Shown here: positions 35,999-48,551 of the stretch, in pieces
Layout of the letters: the number at the start of each line of letters is the position of its first letter
Position numbering within the stretch: position 1 is the first letter of the stretch
Source of the DNA: Hyperoodon ampullatus
Lineage: Eukaryota; Chordata; Mammalia; Artiodactyla; Ziphiidae
Assembly (NCBI GenBank): GCA_949752795.1
Contig: OX457064.1
Span: forward strand, 40,978,368-41,042,367
DNA length: 64,000 nt
Direction of reading: 5' to 3'
Notes under the pieces: generated by a model
What the model saw: the letters and a program-made list of their open reading frames with translations, nothing else
Databases searched by the model: none
Told to the model about the DNA's origin: nothing
Program-made: the position numbers and the translations under genes

Positions 35999-37194
35999 AA
36001 TATATGACAGACACTTTGTCTAGCTACTTCCTGTAAATTCTGTGATTTTAGAGCAGGTAAAGAATAGGTTTCATTACATATGCCAACATTAATCAACTGG
36101 TAGCATTTGCCTCCAGTGCTTTGTACGGAGGAAATGTCTGAGCCTGCCTCTTGGCTCAACAGTAAAATATTTAAATTATTTATTTATTATCTTGGCTGTT
36201 TGAGTGTCTAGTGGTAGCAGGTATATCATGTATTTGTTACCCCGGCTCTACCATTTTCTTATTTAGAATCAGCATTTCATTGGAAAACATAGGTATACTT
36301 TATAGGTAGCATATTTGTGTAATGAACAATATGAGGAGATTAATAAATGATAGTTCTTATATTAAACTGCAGAAATGACTTATGATGCTCAACTCTTCAT
36401 CCTTTGCAAACTCATATTTATTTTTAGATCTAATGAATCACCATTTGCCCTTTGCTTTGCAAAGAACTTAGGGAGGTGAATGTTCTTGAAAATCTCAGTC
36501 CTGTCTTGATGATAGCTTATTTTTGGCAAAGTGCCATATCCATGATAGAAGTTTTAGCAAAAAGCGTTAGAGAATGTTGACATTTCAAACTTCTAAAGGT
36601 CATTTAAGATAAAAGTACAGAAACTAAATGGGTAAACATTAAAATCCATTTTGATAATGATCAGCTGTTGTCTGCACCATGCCATCCATCTTTATATCTT
36701 CTCATACGTAGCAATTAAAATAAATATGTTAATATTTTCACAAAATCTAAACAGTGCTGAGCATTTAGTAAAGGCTCACTGAATGCTTGTTATTTGATAG
36801 ATGGGTGAGCTGTGTGTTCCAAGAATTTTTTGCAGCACTATACTAAGCATGTTTTATAAAAAACAAGAAGCCTAATCCTTCTGAGTCCAAATTCTAGACA
36901 GTATTAGCATACCAAGCGTTTAGGCATATTAACATTACCAAAAGCAGAGAACAGCAAGCATTTTATAAATAAATAATAAGCTGTATGGGACTGACCTTAA
37001 GGATAGTAAATCAGAATAAGGTTAATCTTGGAACCTAGAGACAAATTTTCTCAAGGTCAGACTTAAGTTAGTCTATGTCAGGATTTCCATAATTAGAGAA
37101 AATGGGAAAAGAGTTTTTTCAAAGATGGTAGGGAAAATATTCTCAATAGAAGGCCAAAATATTTTCTAAAGAATTAACTCATTATTTCATGTGT

Positions 37195-37605
37195 TTATTT
37201 CATTTCACTCATTTATTCAATGTCCACAAAACTGCTTGTGTACCTACAGTGCAGGTTATAGGAAGCTACAAGATGGGATTAAACAGGGGAGTGGAGAGAG
37301 CACTTTGTATTAAGTTATCTGTGGGATACCTAGACGAAAATCTCAGTTTAATATATGGCTCTGTGGGCTTGGATGTCAGGTGAGAATTAGGGGTTCAGAT
37401 AAGTTTAGAAGGCTTTTTTTATATAGGTGCCAGTGCATCCATAGATGTGAGTGAGGTCACTCAGAGAAAAAGTATGTAAAGCCAAGACCCCCAAGATACA
37501 ACTCTGGGTCAAGGTGTTTACATAAAGGGAGAAAAGTTGATAAAGGAAATTAGAAAAGAGAGAGGTGGAAGAAGTCAAAGAGCGTGTAATATAAGTGCCA
37601 GATTA
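37195..37605 (-). repeat. L2 LINE fragment(s)
   Basis: L2 3' end at 37195-37270 (ATTCAATGTCCACAAAACTG), then deeper L2 text: ATGGCTCTGTGGGCTTGGAT near 37355, GTGAGGTCACTCAGAGAAA near 37450, GAGAGGTGGAAGAAGTC near 37560. Confidence 0.55.
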
Positions 37606-38654
37606 TAAAACATTATTTAATATTGTCTCCCAAATCATAAACTAGATCTGACATAGCATGAGCATTAGTGGGTTATCTCTTGTTTGTTTATTGCTGTGTC
37701 ATGATCCATTGATAGTGACTAGATACAAGTAAATTATTATAAATGCAAAGCATAGCTAATTTAAAAATATGAATATATTTTGTGTATATAATTGTTTCAA
37801 AGATAAATTAGGCATGGAACAGAGAAATGCCCATGTACAGTAAATGTATGTATATATTCTTTGCTATTAATGAACTACTTCTATATAATTCAATGAGAAT
37901 AAACTTTCAGAAAAGCTTTTATTGAGATGATTGATCATATTTTTTCAGAGTGAAATACTTAATTGATATGAATTGATTGATTCATTTAAGAATGGGCATT
38001 GATAACAACACTATGAAATAGCATTGCAGCTTAAACATTTTCTTACAAGAGGAAAGAGTGTTTTCTTTTGGGAGGAATGTATGCTCAATTACAAAATTGT
38101 GATAAAATGAGTTAGTAAAAAAAAAAAAGAAAAAAGAAAACCTTTAAATTTTAAAATGCACAGGAAATTATGGACCCAGCTAAGCCTTAAGTATTTAATT
38201 GTCAAAACATGATAAAGTCTCAAAGTCTCTAAGGTGGGCCCTAATGTGAAATAAAAACCAAGACTGAATTATTAATTGCATTTTCCAAGAATTACATGGG
38301 CTGTTTTTAGTTTTTCATTACTCGTTTTGATAAGGAACATGATTTTTTTTTACTTTGTATATAATATTCCCTTTGACAAGATGCCATTGCTCATCTCTGT
38401 GGGTTTGGTTATTTTAGTGATTGTCATCGCAAGGATTTATAACATCAAGTTATGAAGAATTCTGACAATGTTTAGATTATAATATCTAGAAGGACTGTCC
38501 TTGCAGTTTGATAAAAATGTTCTATCTTTACCTCTAAGACACAGAGGATTTCCTTTTTCAGTGTCTTCATGGAATTGTTTTATGTCTTCATCTTCCTTAA
38601 GGTATCTGGAATTTGCATTTGTGCAAGGAAGCAAGGAGCTAACAATTTACTAAC

Positions 38655-39245
38655 AGTGACTGAGTGCTGAAATATGCAGCAGAGACTATGGTAGATTCTT
38701 AGGGTTTCACTTTAATTTCACAAGAATCTCTTGCGGTAGGTACTGTTTTCTCATATCACATATAAGGGAGGATTTACCCTCTTTCCCACTTCTAAAGAGG
38801 GAGACTGGAAAATAGAAAAATAGAGAAGTTGAAGGGAAGAGAAATGGTTCATAAAGGTAAAGTGGAGAGTTAAAGGAAGATGGGAGGAAGGCATGAGATT
38901 GGGAGCAGAGCCAGAGCTTCTGTGCCTAGAAGGTCTCTAAAGTGAGAATCCATCTCAGAGGGGACTGGTAAGCATGGGGGAGCTACAGAAGGAGCAGTGG
39001 CCAAGGGGAGGTTAAAGGAAGATGTGTGCAGTAGTTTCTTCTGTATTTTATCACAAAACCTTCCATATAGTCCACATATTGTCAGTGAAAGACTGACCTC
39101 AGGAGGGTTCTTGGTCAGATTAGAGCCAGAACAAAGTCCACTGACATGGAGATTACATGTTGATGATGAAACGGAGATGCAGAGATGTTAAAGACATTTC
39201 AATCCTGGCCTGTCTGATTCCAGATCTCATAATTTGTTACTACAT
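38655..39245 (-). repeat. MIR SINE split by an unidentified insert
   Basis: Complement MIR: GACTGAGTGCTGAAATATGC and TCTTGCGGTAGGTACTGTTT before 38760; then after the insert GATGATGAAACGGAGATGCA and TGGCCTGTCTGATTCCAGA at 39160-39225. Confidence 0.7.
38766..39158. repeat. Unidentified insert of about 390 bp in a MIR
   Basis: Purine-rich first half (GGGAGACTGGAAAATAGA, GAAGATGGGAGGAAGGC), then mixed sequence. No poly-A end, no tRNA-like box and no clear long duplication at the edges. Could be a solo LTR or part of one. I do not recognise it. Confidence 0.35.
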
Positions 39246-40073
39246 CACGTTGCGTACAATTTGAAATCAGCTATAAATCCAAGGGGTAACACCTCAGAAA
39301 CGCTGCAGTATCCTTTGTTGATGATACCTTACTTATTATTCTGTTAACGATATCTGGATAGCTGATTTGATTGTTTTGGCAGATATCTCAGAATTAGACA
39401 TCAGTCAAGGACTCAGTGCTAGTGCTTCTTTCATGTATAGCCTAAGAAACTGTATTTCCTCATCTCTGCTGGTATTATTAATAAGGATGATTCTCAAAGG
39501 AGTAAACAGAAGCCTAAGTTAGTTTCATATTCTATTAAAAGTAAAGGAGAAAATATGATTCATTTCAGATATTTATCTAGGTTAATTACATTTGCTTTTA
39601 ATAATTTATAAATATTCAGAGCTTTATTATTGTTTTTCACACTGTTAAGCAAATGACTTTGAAAAATTAGTGTTCCAATTTCAGAAAGCACAAAGTCACT
39701 TTTTAAATGTAAAGAGTAATTTAGCAAGTATCATCTTATAAAGTAAAACACATTTCAGTAATGTATTATTATTTTTTAAATGTAAGCCAAAAAATATTGG
39801 CCTTAATATATTCTTTATGCTGCTGGAAATTAGTTCTTAAAGTGCTTGAAACCCAAGATACATGACATTTCAGAAAGACAGTTTAAGTAGAAAATGGGTA
39901 TTTTCTGAAAGTATTTCATAAATTTATGTGACTGCATTAAGAAACAGGACCACTCTCTTGAAATAATTAAGTGGCCTATAAAATAGTCACCAGCATCATA
40001 AAAATAGTAATTCACCTAGGATTATGCATATCAATAGGTAAAAAGCACCAGTTTACATTGCAGTGCTTTGTAA

Positions 40074-40697
40074 CAGGATTTCTCAACCTTGCTACTAGTA
40101 ACATCTGGGGCCAAGACTTCCCTGGTGGCGCAGTGGTTGAGAATCGGCCTGCCAATGCAGGAAACATGGGTTCAAACCCTGGTCCCGGAAGATCCCGCAT
40201 GCTGCAGAGCAACTAAGCCCATGAGCCACAACTACTGAGCCTGTACTCTAGAGCCTGCAAGCCACAACTACTGAGGGCACGTGCCACAACTACTGAAGAC
40301 AATGTGCCTACAGCCTGTTCTCCTCAACAGAGACAAGCCACCGCAATGAGAAGCCCACACACTGCAACGGAATAGCCCCCGCTCGCCGCAACTAGAGGAA
40401 ACCCGTGTGCAGCAACGAAGACCCAAGATGGCCAAATATAAATTAATTAATTAATTAATTTTAAAAAAAAGAAGGATAAGAAAAGTTCCTAACCTATATA
40501 AAAAAAAAAAAATTGGGGGCCAGATAATTCTTTGGGACTTGTCATGTGCAACGCTGGGTGTGTAGTAGCATCCCTAGCCTTTACCCACTAGATGCCAATA
40601 GTGTCCCCACACCCACCCCACAGTCTTAATCAGAACTCTCTCCAGACATTGCCAATTATCTCCTAGGGGCAAAATTGTCACAGGTTGAGAACTATTG
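40074..40697 (-). mobile_element. MER20 (hAT-Charlie) split by a CHR SINE
   Basis: CAGGATTTCTCAACCTTGCT at one end; after the SINE, GGCCAGATAATTCTTTGGGA, AGCATCCCTAGCCTTTACCC, ACTAGATGCCAATAGTGTCC, CCAGACATTGCCAATTATCT and GGTTGAGAACTATTG at the other end. The order is that of MER20. MER20 copies are known to act as regulatory elements in some mammalian tissues; activity here is not shown. Confidence 0.8.
40114..40514 (+). mobile_element. CHR-family SINE, long class, sense to DGKB
   Basis: Head GACTTCCCTGGTGGCGCAGT with RNA polymerase III A-box region, B-box GGTTCAAACCCTGG, body to AACGAAGACCCAAGATGGCC, TTAA-repeat tail, then an A-run. A short duplication GGGGCCA marks the edges (about 40107-40113 and 40516-40522) in MER20 sequence. 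Confidence 0.93.
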
Positions 40698-40913
40698 CCC
40701 TATCAAAATCATCATTTAACTCCATTTGAGCTACTTTCATACATGATTTTAAGGCTTAATACTTACTTATATTATTCATAATTATTACAAAATAATTTAG
40801 ACTTCCTATTCGTGCTTACTTTCCACAAGCTTTGTATAATGTTGTAGCTCAAAAGTTAGTACTAGTACATGACAGTCTCCATCTCTGTCAATCAAGAAGA
40901 TTATTTACTACTA

Positions 40914-40932
40914 ATGAATGAATGAATGAAAG
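40914..40932. repeat. (TGAA)n simple repeat
   Basis: Four to five AATG units. Confidence 0.8.
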
Positions 40933-41429
40933 TCGTTTTATTTGAGGATGCTCTTCAGAAGACTTAAAATAACATTTGTGGAACATTCTGCATGTGACTG
41001 GATTTATTTTGATGACTGTCAATTTCTTTGACACCTACTGATTTTACTTTTTAGAAATAGACTTATTATATCTAAGGGAGAACCCAATAAATTCAAATAT
41101 AACTAAAAAGTTAGGTGCCATCTGTATTCTAAACTTAATTGAAACTAATTTTTCTGACTTTCTTGTGTGAGCTGGTTTCTGAATGGGAATTATGTCATGG
41201 TTTGCTAAACTCAGGTAGCAAGGGAGCCAGGAACTGTAGTAGGAGAAACAGGGACTGGAAATAAGCAAAGACGGGAACTCACAGGTCTCAAAAATATAAG
41301 GTAGTTTCATTAAAGTCATTTTATTAGCCATAACACAAATCCTTTGCTTTTCCAGAGTACCATTAATGGAATTACTATTCACCTGGGTTGTTTGTGATCA
41401 TCTTTTAGTTCATCAATAGGGCATCAATT

Positions 41430-41936
41430 CTTTACAGATTTAGCTCTAGAATTTGCCATTTCCTCTTCATCCCCACCACAATGACTTTTGTGTCTCTCCC
41501 TAACATAGCTCTACTTGTACCCCTGCAAAGCTGCCTCACCAGCAGCTCTGCCTCTAGCTCACCTATTTTCATTGCCAGCACAGTTCTGTCTGGAATACGA
41601 ATAAAACCATGAATTTCTCCTACTTATACTTTTACAAGAGTTACCGATTGCCCAAAGAATAACATCTTAAGGCCTCTGCCTGGCTTCTGACTCCATTTTT
41701 TCCTCCCGTTATCATCTATCACCGCTTTGTGCATAGCCTCTCTTTAGTCCTGTTAACTGGCTTATAACACCCTTAGATAATACACGTGTTTTTCTGTCTT
41801 TATATATATCGTTCCTTCAGCCTGGCTAGTTCCTAGTGCTTCTCTAAGGATTCTGCTCAAATACCTCATTTTTTGTGAAACCTTTTCTCTAATGACCAGG
41901 CATACATAACTCTATTTATCTCCTAGCATTTTAAGA

Positions 41937-41940
<4 letters not shown>
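41430..41940 (+). repeat. L2 LINE fragment
   Basis: GCCTCTGCCTGGCTTCTGAC near 41673, CTTCAGCCTGGCTAGTTCC near 41816, TTCTGCTCAAATACCTCA near 41850 and CCTTTTCTCTAATGACCAGG follow the L2 order. Confidence 0.7.

Positions 41941-41989
<49 letters not shown>
41941..41989. repeat. (AT)n microsatellite
   Basis: About 24 perfect AT units next to the L2 fragment. Confidence 0.97.
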
Positions 41990-41992
<3 letters not shown>

Positions 41993-42396
41993 TGTCATTT
42001 AAGTGATTTAAGAACAAGTAGGAATACCTACAGAAACATATCTATTATATAAAATAAAGATGATTATAAAATAACTCTGTAGCCAAATTAAACTAAGATA
42101 AAAATTCTTAAATAACTTTAATTTTGAAAAGTCAATGTCCCACTTTTACTTTAGTATCATTTTAATTTTAACATATACTACCTCAAACTTTAAAATTATA
42201 TTTTGATTCATATTATAATATTCTTAAAGTTTTTATACAACCATAAGTATGTAGTAAATATCAGTCCTCTTGGGTTTGAAGTGATTTTCCCATTTTCTCA
42301 TATTAAATAGTATGTTGAGAAATTTTAGTTTTGTATTTAATTCTAAAATATATAACTTTAATAGAGATAATATTAGTTTTGGTTTTGTTTTATTTA

Positions 42397-42516
<120 letters not shown>

Positions 42517-42730
42517 CTAGAAGGTGGTCCACTCAGGGTGAGGGCTCGAGGGGGAGACTCCCCGCAGAGGTGCTGTACCACTGCAGTGGGGCAGGTAGGA
42601 GCTGTCCTTTCAGCACCCATTGCTCAGCTGTCTCCCCAAATGCCAACAAAGCCCCCCCAAAGTCTGTCAGGTGGCTCCCTTAGGTCCTTATGTTCCCAGA
42701 CCATAGAACCCTGCCACGGAATGATCTAGT
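42517..42730 (-). other. GC-rich segment upstream of the HMGN2 homology, same insertion?
   Basis: About 210 bases of unusually high GC for this region directly precede the HMGN2 fragment. On the minus strand it ends CCACCTTCTAG just before GCTGAAGGG, resembling an intron end. It does not match HMGN2 protein-coding sequence. It may be retained intron, an alternative leader exon, or older unrelated sequence. A weak repeat of TAGTT at 42374 and 42728 may be a decayed target duplication enclosing both parts. Confidence 0.4.
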
Positions 42731-42779
42731 TCTTTTCCTTTTACTATAATTGCAAACTATACCCAGTATTTTTGAAATT

Positions 42780-43020
42780 TAAATGAAATACTTGCAACAC
42801 ATGAGACACAAATGATTAATACCTAGTATAAAATATTAAGAAAACAGCATCCTGGTGGGAAAATGGACAGAGTGAGAAAAAAGGAGCCTATTCATATATG
42901 TACAAAAAATTACAAATGTCTAATAAATATTAAAAGTTTCACAACTTCACTAAAATTAAAAGAAGTGTAATTTAAAGTGGTTTACCATTTCTGGACCATC
43001 AAATAAAAATAAAGAATAAT
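42780..43020 (+). mobile_element. Ancient L1 ORF2 3' fragment
   Basis: GGGAAAATGGACAGAGTGAG, AAATGTCTAATAAATATTAA, ACTTCACTAAAATTAAAAGA resemble the late ORF2 region of old L1 in sense. Confidence 0.55.
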
Positions 43021-43469
43021 TTTATTAAAATAATTTAAGCATTTCCTTAGGGCTCAGTGCCATGAGCAGGTTTGCATTTCCTGACTCTGTGCTAGTGCTC
43101 TTATCATCACCTCTTGTAGTGTCTAATAGAAAATGAGTTCTACTGAAAATTATTTTAAATAATCTTCCCTGAGGGAAAGCACAGAAAAAAACAAAAGTAA
43201 ATTTAATGATTTTTTGTGACCTGTGTAATCCATTTAAGGGAATAGAACTAAAGTGGTTGAAATAAAACACAAATATACAAAAATTGTAAAGGTGAGTGAG
43301 GAGATACAACTGCACTATATGTTAAAAAAAAAAAAAGAATTTGTAAAGAGAAGTGATGCGGGCCCATTCGTTGTTCCTTTTGCTTTTTTTACCCATTGAA
43401 TCCCAGACTTTTAAATATAAAATAAAATATTTAGTCTATAAATAAGGTAGCAATAAAATTTAGTGGTTA

Positions 43470-43710
43470 CAGGTGGCTGAGAGGAGGTTCCTCCATTGGT
43501 CCCCATGCATTTGAATTCTGACTCCATCACTCATTAACTGTGTGACTCGAGTCAAATAACTTAAACTCTTCATCTCAGTTTTCTTATATGAAATATGGAA
43601 ATAATATTATCTCACCAGAAAGTTGTTATAACCACTAAATAAATATAAAGGGTTAAACATGTACCTAGGTTATAGAGAGCATTTCATGATTGTTAGCTAT
43701 TTTTATATTT
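43470..43710 (+). repeat. MIR SINE
   Basis: TTTGAATTCTGACTCCATCA, CTGTGTGACTCGAGTCAAAT, CTTCATCTCAGTTTTCTTAT and a diverged 3' end near TGATTGTTAGCT. Confidence 0.82.
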
Positions 43711-43924
43711 TTGTATTTATCGATCATTTATTGTTTTAATTTTTTAAACCATATCACAAATTTCTTAAATATGTACTATGCTGAAAGTTAAACATTTAAG
43801 CATATATTCTTATATTATAAAATCTATTTAATACACTTATTTGAAAGTATAACTGAGCAGAAATATTTTTGTACATTTTATTGGCTGCCTCAGAGACTGA
43901 GAAATATATAAAAAATACAAACAG

Positions 43925-44126
43925 GGCTTCCCTGGTGGCGCAGTGGTTGAGAGTCCACCTGCCGATGCAGGGGACATGGGTTCGTGCCCCGGTCCGGGAA
44001 GATCCCACATGCCGCGGAGCGGCTGGGCCCGTGAGCCATGGGCGCTGAGCCTGCGCGTCCAGAGCCTGTGTTCCGCAACGGCAGAGGCCACAACAGTGAG
44101 AGGCCCACGTACCACAAAAAAAAAAA
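43925..44126 (+). mobile_element. CHR-family SINE, short class, sense to DGKB
   Basis: GGCTTCCCTGGTGGCGCAGT head, B-box GGTTCGTGCCCCGG, GCGCGTCCAGAGCCTGTG body and A-tail. A perfect duplication AAAAATACAAACAG lies at 43911-43924 and 44127-44140. It appears young. Overlapping open frames on both strands are SINE artefacts. Confidence 0.95.
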
Positions 44127-45937
44127 AAAAATACAAACAGTGAAAACTCCAATACATTTATATGAGTCATATACTAGATTTTGTGGCCAAAGAATTTCAG
44201 TGGCCTATAATTATATACATATGCCAGCTACCTTGAAATAAAATGAAATTGTGGGAAAATCATCCTGAATTTGAATTCTGAGTTTGAATTTCCCCTGCAA
44301 TGATGTTCTTCATCACTGCTAAGAATCATTTTCTTACCAGGATATAGTTAGTATAGGGATGTAATGTTTCATTCACTGTTTATGAAGGAAGTATATGGCA
44401 TTATTTAAAATTCCCAGGTGATGTCAATATTTAGAATCTTAGAACCTTTAAAGAATGTCACAAAATCTATGAATTTTCTCTTCTAAGTTTGTACACATAG
44501 TCACACAATTTTGCACATATTAGCAGGGTGTTCAAAGATTCCCTGACACTGTCCATGAACAATTTAATATCCTGAGGTGAAAAACTCAAGGAAGGAGATA
44601 ATTTTATGTGATCCTCCTAATGTAAATAACATTTAACTATGTGATTTGAAACTGTAAAACTGATAAATAAGGAACAGTAAAAGCATCCAATTAAACATTT
44701 CTCTAGATTAATGTTGTTTCACTGAAATACTCATCCCTTAGGATTTACCTATCATCCAATTTTACAGTGTAATAAAAAGAATAGAATATTTGTCTTTAGA
44801 AAATGATGCCAAAATACCATTTAAAAATCATTTTCTTCCTGACTTATCTCAGTTTTTGTCTGCCCTTCACAAGGGAATTTCCTGAGTACCAAATTATTAG
44901 GCATTATACACACATATAAAAGAAATAAGTAATGGGAGATAAGTATAGATGTATGTGATTGTTATCAGAGTTCAGATTTTGTCCAAAAAGCAGTTATGTT
45001 GCAAAAGAGGCAATGAATTATCAAGAATGAGTGACATTTGTGTTTGGTGAGAAAATATTTACTCCCTTAGAGATCTAAAATGTAAACCATTTTTAACTAA
45101 GTGCTTTAAGTTAGAAAATTTCACAATTTCTAAAATGACAGAAGTGATAGATGATATTTAAAGTATTTATTATGCTGTCCTTTATAGTCAAAGAAGGAAA
45201 TACCTGGCACATTGTTGTTAGAATATATCATTTAAGCATGAAAATATAAAGCTGCTTTTTCCTTATATCTATAGTTAATGAAATTATTTCTTGTTGTCAT
45301 TTTGTTTGTGATGGTGAAAATGAGTAAGATGTCATCAAAAGAATAAGATGTCCTCAAATTATTTCTTATTTCTTGGTACAATTTTCTGATCATATGGCTG
45401 TTTATTGAAATCACCTAAATTTCTGCTACTAGGCCTTTGTTACAACTTTGGCTATATGTTGCATCTCTTTGGGTGCCTTTAGAGTGTATTGTAAGTGACA
45501 TTATAACATAAATGGGATCCTTGGATCTAACACAGCTATTGTGAGATGTGCCTTTAATCTGTTTCAGGTGTTTGCATTTAGTCAGGAAAGCAGGTGAGAA
45601 AGGAAGATATTTATTAAACAACACAGAGATTCCACAATTAAAGGAGCAGTAATCTTTAGTGGTTTGGTAGGAGGAGATTGGAGAAGGGAATTTGTGAACT
45701 CTTAAAACAATAATGAAAAAAACAAACAAAACCCAAAATGTCTTTCCCAACATCGTACCCCACTTGTTACCTCCTTCTCCACTCTTGTATAGGCTGAAGA
45801 TAAAAAGCAGTGATCCCTGTACTTCAGCTCTCTTGGTTCATCTTTTGAAGTCAAGCTTTCCTATCTTTTTTCTGGCTCACTTATAAGTCTGTTTCTGACT
45901 CTGAACAAATATATATTTAATAAAGTAATGTCAGTAT

Positions 45938-45990
45938 ACACTTGTCCCTGGGTATCCACTGGGGATTGGTTCCAGGACACACCCCCCTTC
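45938..45990. mobile_element. Tigger/MER2-like DNA transposon end
   Basis: CCCTGGGTATCCACTGGGGA and TTGGTTCCAGGACAC match the terminal text of TcMar-Tigger elements. Only about 50 bases are convincing. Confidence 0.55.
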
Positions 45991-46079
45991 CCATCCGAGG
46001 ATGTATTTTCACATATGACTGAGGAATCAAATCTTATTACCAAGACTAACAAGGAGACCCAGGTCTGACACTGCCTCCC

Positions 46080-46940
46080 TTTACCTTCTTCTTTTCTTGG
46101 TATTCAGATGTCTTGTCCAGGCACCAATCTCTTTTTTGCCCATATTCTGGTTTCTCTTCCTGACATACCCCACAACCGTCCTCTCTGCCTGTATCATCTG
46201 TTGATTGCTGATCACGATGTTTCTGCTGCCTGGAAAACCCTCTGTCATGTTCTCTCTCTCCTGGTGAACATGTAATTCAAGGTCAAACTTGGACTGTGCA
46301 CTTCCTCTTTGTAGCTCTCCTTAATCTTCTCAGTCAGGATCACTGCCACCTTTGTGCTTCCAAAGCACAGTTATTCACCAGGGTGCCTCATATAAAGGTG
46401 AATGTGTTTAGGTTTGTCTTTCCAAATAGACTGTGAGGTCACTGAGATCCAAGAACACTGCCTAATCATGTTTCTTTTCTCCAGAACTCATGACAGTGAC
46501 ATGCGCTTGTCACTTGATGACTGTGTGATTTGAAAATCTGCACCTTATCTACTCTGGCTAGTTTTTATCAACTCCCTTGATGATCTACCTTGTAGCTGTA
46601 TCTTGGTCATTAACTGAGGTTCCTATTCATATCTCTTGGCTTACTGCTATTCTAGTGGTTCTTTCTCTTTTCTCTCACTCCTTGATCTGTTGCCATCTGA
46701 CACCATGACAACTTAATATCCCTCATGGTGCTCTGCCACCTAATTATAACACACATTTTGCAGGCCAAGTAATTATACTCCCTTCAAAGCTGCCACCTCA
46801 TTTAACAAATTTTGTTTGTGTTCCACCGGGCAGGATCTTAATCTAATGTAGTTGATTGTCCACTTTTACATATGTCTTCCATTGTTTTTACCTGTATTCC
46901 TATCTCTGTATACACATACTTTCTATTTTTACTTTCCTCA
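46080..46940 (+). repeat. L2 LINE fragment(s)
   Basis: TTAATCTTCTCAGTCAGGAT near 46320, GACTGTGAGGTCACTGAGAT near 46430 and AACACTGCCTAATCATGTTT are the L2 3' part. A further pyrimidine-rich L2-like piece follows to about 46940, less certain. Confidence 0.6.
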
Positions 46941-47744
46941 GGAGATATACATTCATATCCTAAAACGAACATGAGAAGAGTGTAATCATGCTAGTTCTTT
47001 GACTATATTACTGTTGGTCTTCAAAGTCCTTTTAACTGTAGTTATTTTTGAACATTGGCATCTGCTGTGGACGATCTCTGGAGCAGCATCTTATGGAGCA
47101 ATTGGAAACAAAAGGTATATTAGAAACAAAAGAACCTAAAGCATTGTTCTTGGGTATTTTTTTATAGTGTTGTAGGCCAATATTAGAAAGCAGTTTTACT
47201 TCATAGTCCCAATTCTTACCACAATCTTGAATATTCGCTTGCATTATGTTGAAAAAATGCTATTATAGATCCCTAGAGTATGAACATTAATTGTAACTTA
47301 GAGCTAGTATCTTTTGAGTATTAATTTTAAGAGGTCACAGGTCAAGTAAGAAATTACCCATACAACAGAAGATTCATTCGCTTTGGACATTTATATTTTC
47401 TAGACTTCTGTCTCTTGAGATATTTAGAATTTCATGTGGTACTAAAAATGTATAATAAATTATAAAATAAAAATATGTACACTTAAATTAAATTTTAAAA
47501 TCCTGATGATAAAGTTACCATCAAAAACTGAGATATACTTAAAGCAATAAATTCATATATGAACACTCCTATAAATGAAAAAGAAAAATGAAAATAACCC
47601 AGTAGAAACATGGAAAAATGATGTAAATAAGTAGCTTATTGGAAAGGATATCTAACTGGCCAAGGAACACATGAGAAGGTGCTAAGTGTTCTAGAATCTG
47701 AAATATGTAAACAAAACAAAAATAATAGGCCATCCTATAACCAT

Positions 47745-48152
47745 TGTATTACTTTTATGTACCTCCTTAACAGATTACTACAAATTTTGCAGCTTCATAT
47801 AACATCCATTTAGTATCTCTTAGTTGTGCCCAGATTCCTGATCCTGATTCATAACTTAGCTAAATTCTCTGCTCAGGGTCTCACAAGGCTGAAATCAAGG
47901 TGTTGTCAGGGCTACGTTCTTACCTGGAGGTTTGACTAGTGAAGGATCTACTTTTGTGTTGCCTCAGGTTGTTGGCAGAATTTCGTTTTGTGAGGCTGTA
48001 GAATTCATGGAAGCTTGCTTCTTCAAAGCCAGGAACAGAGAGAGAAAGAGAGACTCTGATTTAAGGGGAGGGGATTATCTAAGGGCATGACCCATTGGGG
48101 TTCACCCTCCAGTTTATCTCTCACACTCATGGGCAAAAACTTAATAAGCTCA
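47745..48152. mobile_element. LTR-like relic, probably MaLR/ERVL type
   Basis: GGTCTCACAAGGCTGAAATC, AAGGTGTTGTCAGGGCTACG, TTCTTACCTGGAGGTTTGAC and AGGTTGTTGGCAGAATTTCG are phrases I associate with a common mammalian LTR class. The subfamily and orientation are uncertain. No internal viral gene is present. Confidence 0.45.
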
Positions 48153-48437
48153 CTAAAGTAAGTTCATTGTGAAGAGGAATTTGGCATCATATAGTGAAGG
48201 GTACTCTACAATCCAGCAATTGCATGTATAGTTATATAGTCATATATATATATATATAGTTATATATATAGTTATATATATATAATTATATAACATGTAT
48301 AGTTATGTGCCCGGAAAATACATGCAAAAATGTCCAATTGCATTATTTTTTTAATAATGAAAAATTAGTCATAAAATATAAATTCTATAAATAGACTAGA
48401 TGAATAAATTTGGTACATTCATACAATGAATACTTTT

Positions 48438-48502
48438 TAAAAAATTTATTGAAATATAATTGATTTATAATGTTGGGTTAGTTTCAGGTGTACAGCAAAG
48501 TG

Positions 48503-48551
<49 letters not shown>

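Noticed and set aside
43796..44170. Open frames of 106-124 codons on the minus strand with Cys/Gly-rich protein
   Set aside because: They lie on a CHR SINE; the same peptide texts recur at 13.9 and 26.6 kb, where other copies of the SINE lie.
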